Source: Rhodospirillales bacterium
GTDB lineage: Bacteria; Pseudomonadota; Alphaproteobacteria; Rhodospirillales; Casp-alpha2
Reading direction: 5' to 3'
DNA: 64,000 nucleotides
NCBI GenBank assembly: GCA_013203595.1
Contig: JABMNT010000121.1
Span: forward strand, 18,554-82,553
Shown: in pieces, positions 61,971-64,000 of the stretch
Layout: every line of letters begins with the position of its first letter
Numbering within the stretch: position 1 is the stretch's first letter
Position numbers and translations under genes: made by a program
Notes under the pieces: generated by a model
The model's input: only the letters and a program-made list of their open reading frames with translations
Told to the model about the DNA's origin: nothing
Database searches by the model: none

Positions 61971-62392
61971 CAACACAAACATCCCGCTACCTGCGCGGTA
62001 CCTCCGCAAGTGTCAGGCATTTCAATTGAACGGTGACATTCGATAAACGAATATGCGTTCCCCTTGTTAAACCAAGTCAATTCAAGTCTATTCAAACGAA
62101 CTGCTTTAACGACGCGTCCTTTTCGGATTTCGGGGCAATCGCCCCTGCTGCGTTCGTTACCCTGCTGGTGCCTTCCGCATACAAGACGGAATTCACCATT
62201 TGTTGATTTCACCGATTTTTACGCGCAATAATCAACGCATTTCTAATACCATTTTGTTATTTAATTCTCAACAATTACAGTTAAGTCCTTATAATAAATA
62301 GCTAATTACACAACTAACAGGATATTCTATTTTTAAGAACCCGCATCAATGGATTCGAAATACCGAATTCGAGCACCGACAGGATTGACGCT
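61971..62392. promoter_or_regulatory. A+T-rich divergent promoter region of the symporter and DUF294/CBS genes
   Basis: No gene is seen in this stretch. For the rightward gene a promoter is suggested by TCAACA (62268-62273), 16 bp, and TATAAT (62290-62295), giving a leader of about 90 bases. For the leftward gene TTGACT at about 62080-62085 (minus strand) is a possible -35 box, without a good -10. The distance between the promoters leaves room for an activator. Confidence 0.4.
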
Positions 62393-63859
62393 GTGTCACA
62401 AAGGACCGCCATTTTCAGCAAACTTGTCAAAGACGGACCCGTTGAGCCGCCCTTGACGGTCACCCCGGGTTCCTGCCTGAAAGCTGTTGTCGAAGCGATG
62501 CGGGCGCAAAAAGCCGCCTGCGTCATCGTGGTCAACGCGCGAGGCGGTGCCGAAGGGATCATAACCGAACAGGATATCACCCGCCGCGTGATCTTTCGCA
62601 TGGACGAAACGTCACCGGTAACCGAGGTCATGAGTTCGCCGGTGATATCGCTGCAGGAAAGCGAGTATCTCTATTATGCCATCGCCCGCATGCGACGGCA
62701 CGGGTTCCGCCATATGCCGGTCGTCAATGCGGCAGGCAAAGTCACTGGAACCCTGAGCCTGGCCAACACCATCGCCGCCGCATCGGCACAGGTCATGAAC
62801 GAAATCGATCTGCTGACCCGCGAAGACACAATCCAGGGCCAGGCGGAAATCAAGCAGGCTCAGGTTTCCCTGGCCGCTCAAATGATGAGTGAAAACATCC
62901 CGGCGACAGACATCATGGGATTGATAACGCGGATCAACAACGATATTTACCGGCGTATCGTCAACCTGAATTTGACGGCCATGGTAACCGAAGGGTTCGG
63001 GCCGCCGCCGGTTGGTTTCAGTGTCATCGTTATGGGGTCGGGCGGACGCAGTGAAAATTATCTTTATCCGGACCAGGACAACGGATTTATCCTTGATGAC
63101 TACCCGGACGCAAGGCATCAGGAGATAGACCCCTGGTTCATTGAACTGGCTGAACGCATGACCCGCGATCTGGACGCGGTTGGCCTGCCGCTGTGCAAGG
63201 GTTTTGTGATGGCGAACAATCCGCTGTGGCGCAAATCCCTGTCGCAGTGGAAGCACCAGCTGGAAATCTGGAACCAGCGCCCGAACACCACCCGGCTCCG
63301 GCTATGCGATATCTTTTTTGATTTCCGCACCGTATGGGGGTCTGAACAGGGAGCCGATGAACTGCGCCGCCATGTGACACGGATTGCTGGCAACAACCCG
63401 GCGTTTCTCCGCGCCATGTATGAAGATGACCAGGATCATGGCACAGCGCTTGGCTGGTTCGGGCGGTTTATCACCGTCAAAAAAGCCGATGAACCGGCCT
63501 ACGAAGGGTACCTGAACCTGAAACACAGCGGCTCATTGCCGCTGGTTGAAGCCATGCGGCTGCTGGCCCTGCGTGAAGGCATCACCAAAATAAGCACTCT
63601 CGACCGGATGGCGGCGCTGCACGAAAGCGGCGGCCTCAGCGCCGATGAGTATGATTATTTAAGCGCTGCTTTCCGGCATATAGCGCACCTGTTGCTGCGC
63701 CAGCAACTGACTGACTTCAAACAGCAAAAGCGGGTCGGCTATTTCATTCACCCCGATCATCTGAGCGCCCGTGAAAAGGACATGCTGGTCAGCTCGCTGC
63801 AGGCCATTGACCAATTGCGCAAGCGTATACGCAGCGAGTTCACGGGCGATATTTTCTAG
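62393..63859 (+). CDS. DUF294/CBS-domain nucleotidyltransferase-like signalling protein
   Basis: A 488-residue protein. Residues 15-135 form a CBS pair (VTPGSCLKAVVEAMRAQKAACVIVV, EGIITEQDITRRVIF, RHMPVVNAAGKVTGTLSLANT). Residues 150-310 form the DUF294 nucleotidyltransferase-like domain with VIVMGSGGRSENYLYPDQDNGFIL, which carries the GS-x-R and DxD-like catalytic pattern. A C-terminal DUF294_C helical domain follows. Such proteins resemble GlnD-type uridylyltransferases and are often encoded beside SSS symporters. It starts with GTG at 62393 after AGGAT. The stop codon lies in a palindrome next to an insertion sequence. Confidence 0.87.
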   Translation: MSQRTAIFSKLVKDGPVEPPLTVTPGSCLKAVVEAMRAQKAACVIVVNARGGAEGIITEQDITRRVIFRMDETSPVTEVMSSPVISLQESEYLYYAIARMRRHGFRHMPVVNAAGKVTGTLSLANTIAAASAQVMNEIDLLTREDTIQGQAEIKQAQVSLAAQMMSENIPATDIMGLITRINNDIYRRIVNLNLTAMVTEGFGPPPVGFSVIVMGSGGRSENYLYPDQDNGFILDDYPDARHQEIDPWFIELAERMTRDLDAVGLPLCKGFVMANNPLWRKSLSQWKHQLEIWNQRPNTTRLRLCDIFFDFRTVWGSEQGADELRRHVTRIAGNNPAFLRAMYEDDQDHGTALGWFGRFITVKKADEPAYEGYLNLKHSGSLPLVEAMRLLALREGITKISTLDRMAALHESGGLSADEYDYLSAAFRHIAHLLLRQQLTDFKQQKRVGYFIHPDHLSAREKDMLVSSLQAIDQLRKRIRSEFTGDIF

Positions 63860-63890
63860 AGCGTCTCCTATTGATATGGAAACGCTCTAG
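63856..63890. repeat. Palindromic intergenic element at the DUF294 gene end
   Basis: CTAGAGCGT at 63856-63864 and ACGCTCTAG at 63882-63890 form a perfect 9 bp inverted repeat, extended by 3 more pairs after a mismatch. It contains the DUF294 stop codon. CTAGAGCGTnTCC...GGAAACGCTCTAG-type palindromes are widespread small repeats in alphaproteobacterial genomes. There is no T run, so it is not an obvious terminator. Confidence 0.6.
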
Positions 63891-64000
63891 CAGGGTGCTG
63901 AAAAACTCCTCGCACTGACGCCTATCTCGTGATTCACTGTTTTTACAGATTGCGGAGGTAGAAATGCGTGGACCTGACCAGATGAGCGGTGCTCTTTTCA
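63891..64000 (+). mobile_element. Left end of an IS5-like insertion sequence
   Basis: The sequence from 63891 starts CAGGGTGCTGAAAAACTC, typical of terminal inverted repeats in IS5-related elements. It is flanked on the left by CTAG at 63887-63890, which fits the YTAR target duplicated by the IS5 group. A transposase gene starts 73 bp in. The right end and second target copy are outside the window, so the boundaries are inferred. Confidence 0.7.
63964..64000 (+). CDS. IS5-like transposase, N-terminal fragment
   Basis: The window ends 12 codons into a gene starting MRGPDQMSGALF, the common N-terminus of IS5-related transposases (which continue with an SYVDLE-type segment). GGAGGT lies six bases before the ATG. 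The catalytic DDE residues lie outside the window. Confidence 0.7.
   Translation, partial: MRGPDQMSGALF

Noticed and set aside
63856..63890. Palindrome after the DUF294 gene as an intrinsic terminator
   Set aside because: It has no T run on either strand and its sequence matches a dispersed palindrome type, so it is listed as a repeat.

Overview
The window looks like a chromosomal segment of a heterotrophic, probably marine, hopanoid-making alphaproteobacterium. This rests on G+C-rich codon use in most genes, a hpnL-hpnI-hpnJ-hpnK cluster, a rhizobial-type GlpVSTPQU glycerol ABC transporter, two TRAP transporters and many Gfo/Idh/MocA oxidoreductases. No rRNA, tRNA, CRISPR array or prophage was recognised. 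Species-level assignment is not possible from sequence reading alone.

Layout. 1-439: 5' part of a minus-strand gene running off the left edge, then about 285 bp of A+T-rich DNA without a gene. 725-6904: an inositol-type catabolic block, with iolD, a PhyH-family dioxygenase and an O-methyltransferase (broken by a nonsense codon) on the minus strand, divergent from two Gfo/Idh/MocA dehydrogenases; a 9+9 bp palindrome lies between them. 7051-9620: a carboxymuconolactone decarboxylase-like gene and the GDP-fucose pair gmd-fcl. 10083-14466: a visibly A+T-richer TRAP operon (P-M-Q order plus two small membrane proteins), followed by an enolase-superfamily/aldo-keto reductase/cupin operon (14561-17125). 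17337-20900: marR, an EmrA-type adaptor, a LysE exporter and an MFS carrier. 21005-28431: small-molecule catabolism (amidohydrolase, EamA exporter, two dimeric-barrel proteins, a deletion-frameshifted msrA, aldo-keto reductase, isopropylmalate dehydrogenase-like enzyme, GntR regulator, zinc alcohol dehydrogenase).

28532-34568: head-group modification of hopanoids (HpnL, I, J, K) bracketed by two CDP-alcohol phosphatidyltransferases. 34577-37645: a frameshifted lysE, a DUF2798 protein, and a YHS protein coupled to a sensor kinase. 37819-46570: one minus-strand catabolic locus with a complete TRAP transporter, quinone oxidoreductase, beta-hydroxyacid dehydrogenase, Gfo/Idh enzyme, SDR and a two-subunit aconitase X. 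46796-56954: a complete glycerol regulon, glpR-glpD-glpK divergent from glpV-S-T-P-Q-U. 57042-57122: an unannotated 26-residue peptide gene with its own promoter-like sequence, a perfect extended Shine-Dalgarno sequence and an intrinsic terminator. 57238-63859: a CBS-domain protein, small membrane proteins, a TPR protein, and an SSS-family symporter divergent from a DUF294/CBS nucleotidyltransferase-like protein. 63891-64000: the left end of an IS5-like insertion sequence that runs off the window.

The genes combine uptake systems with oxidoreductases in self-contained catabolic operons. Three genes carry clear lesions (O-methyltransferase, msrA, lysE). The most novel observations are the isolated micro-peptide gene, the hopanoid cluster with paired CDP-alcohol phosphotransferases, and an AcnX locus lacking proline-pathway genes.
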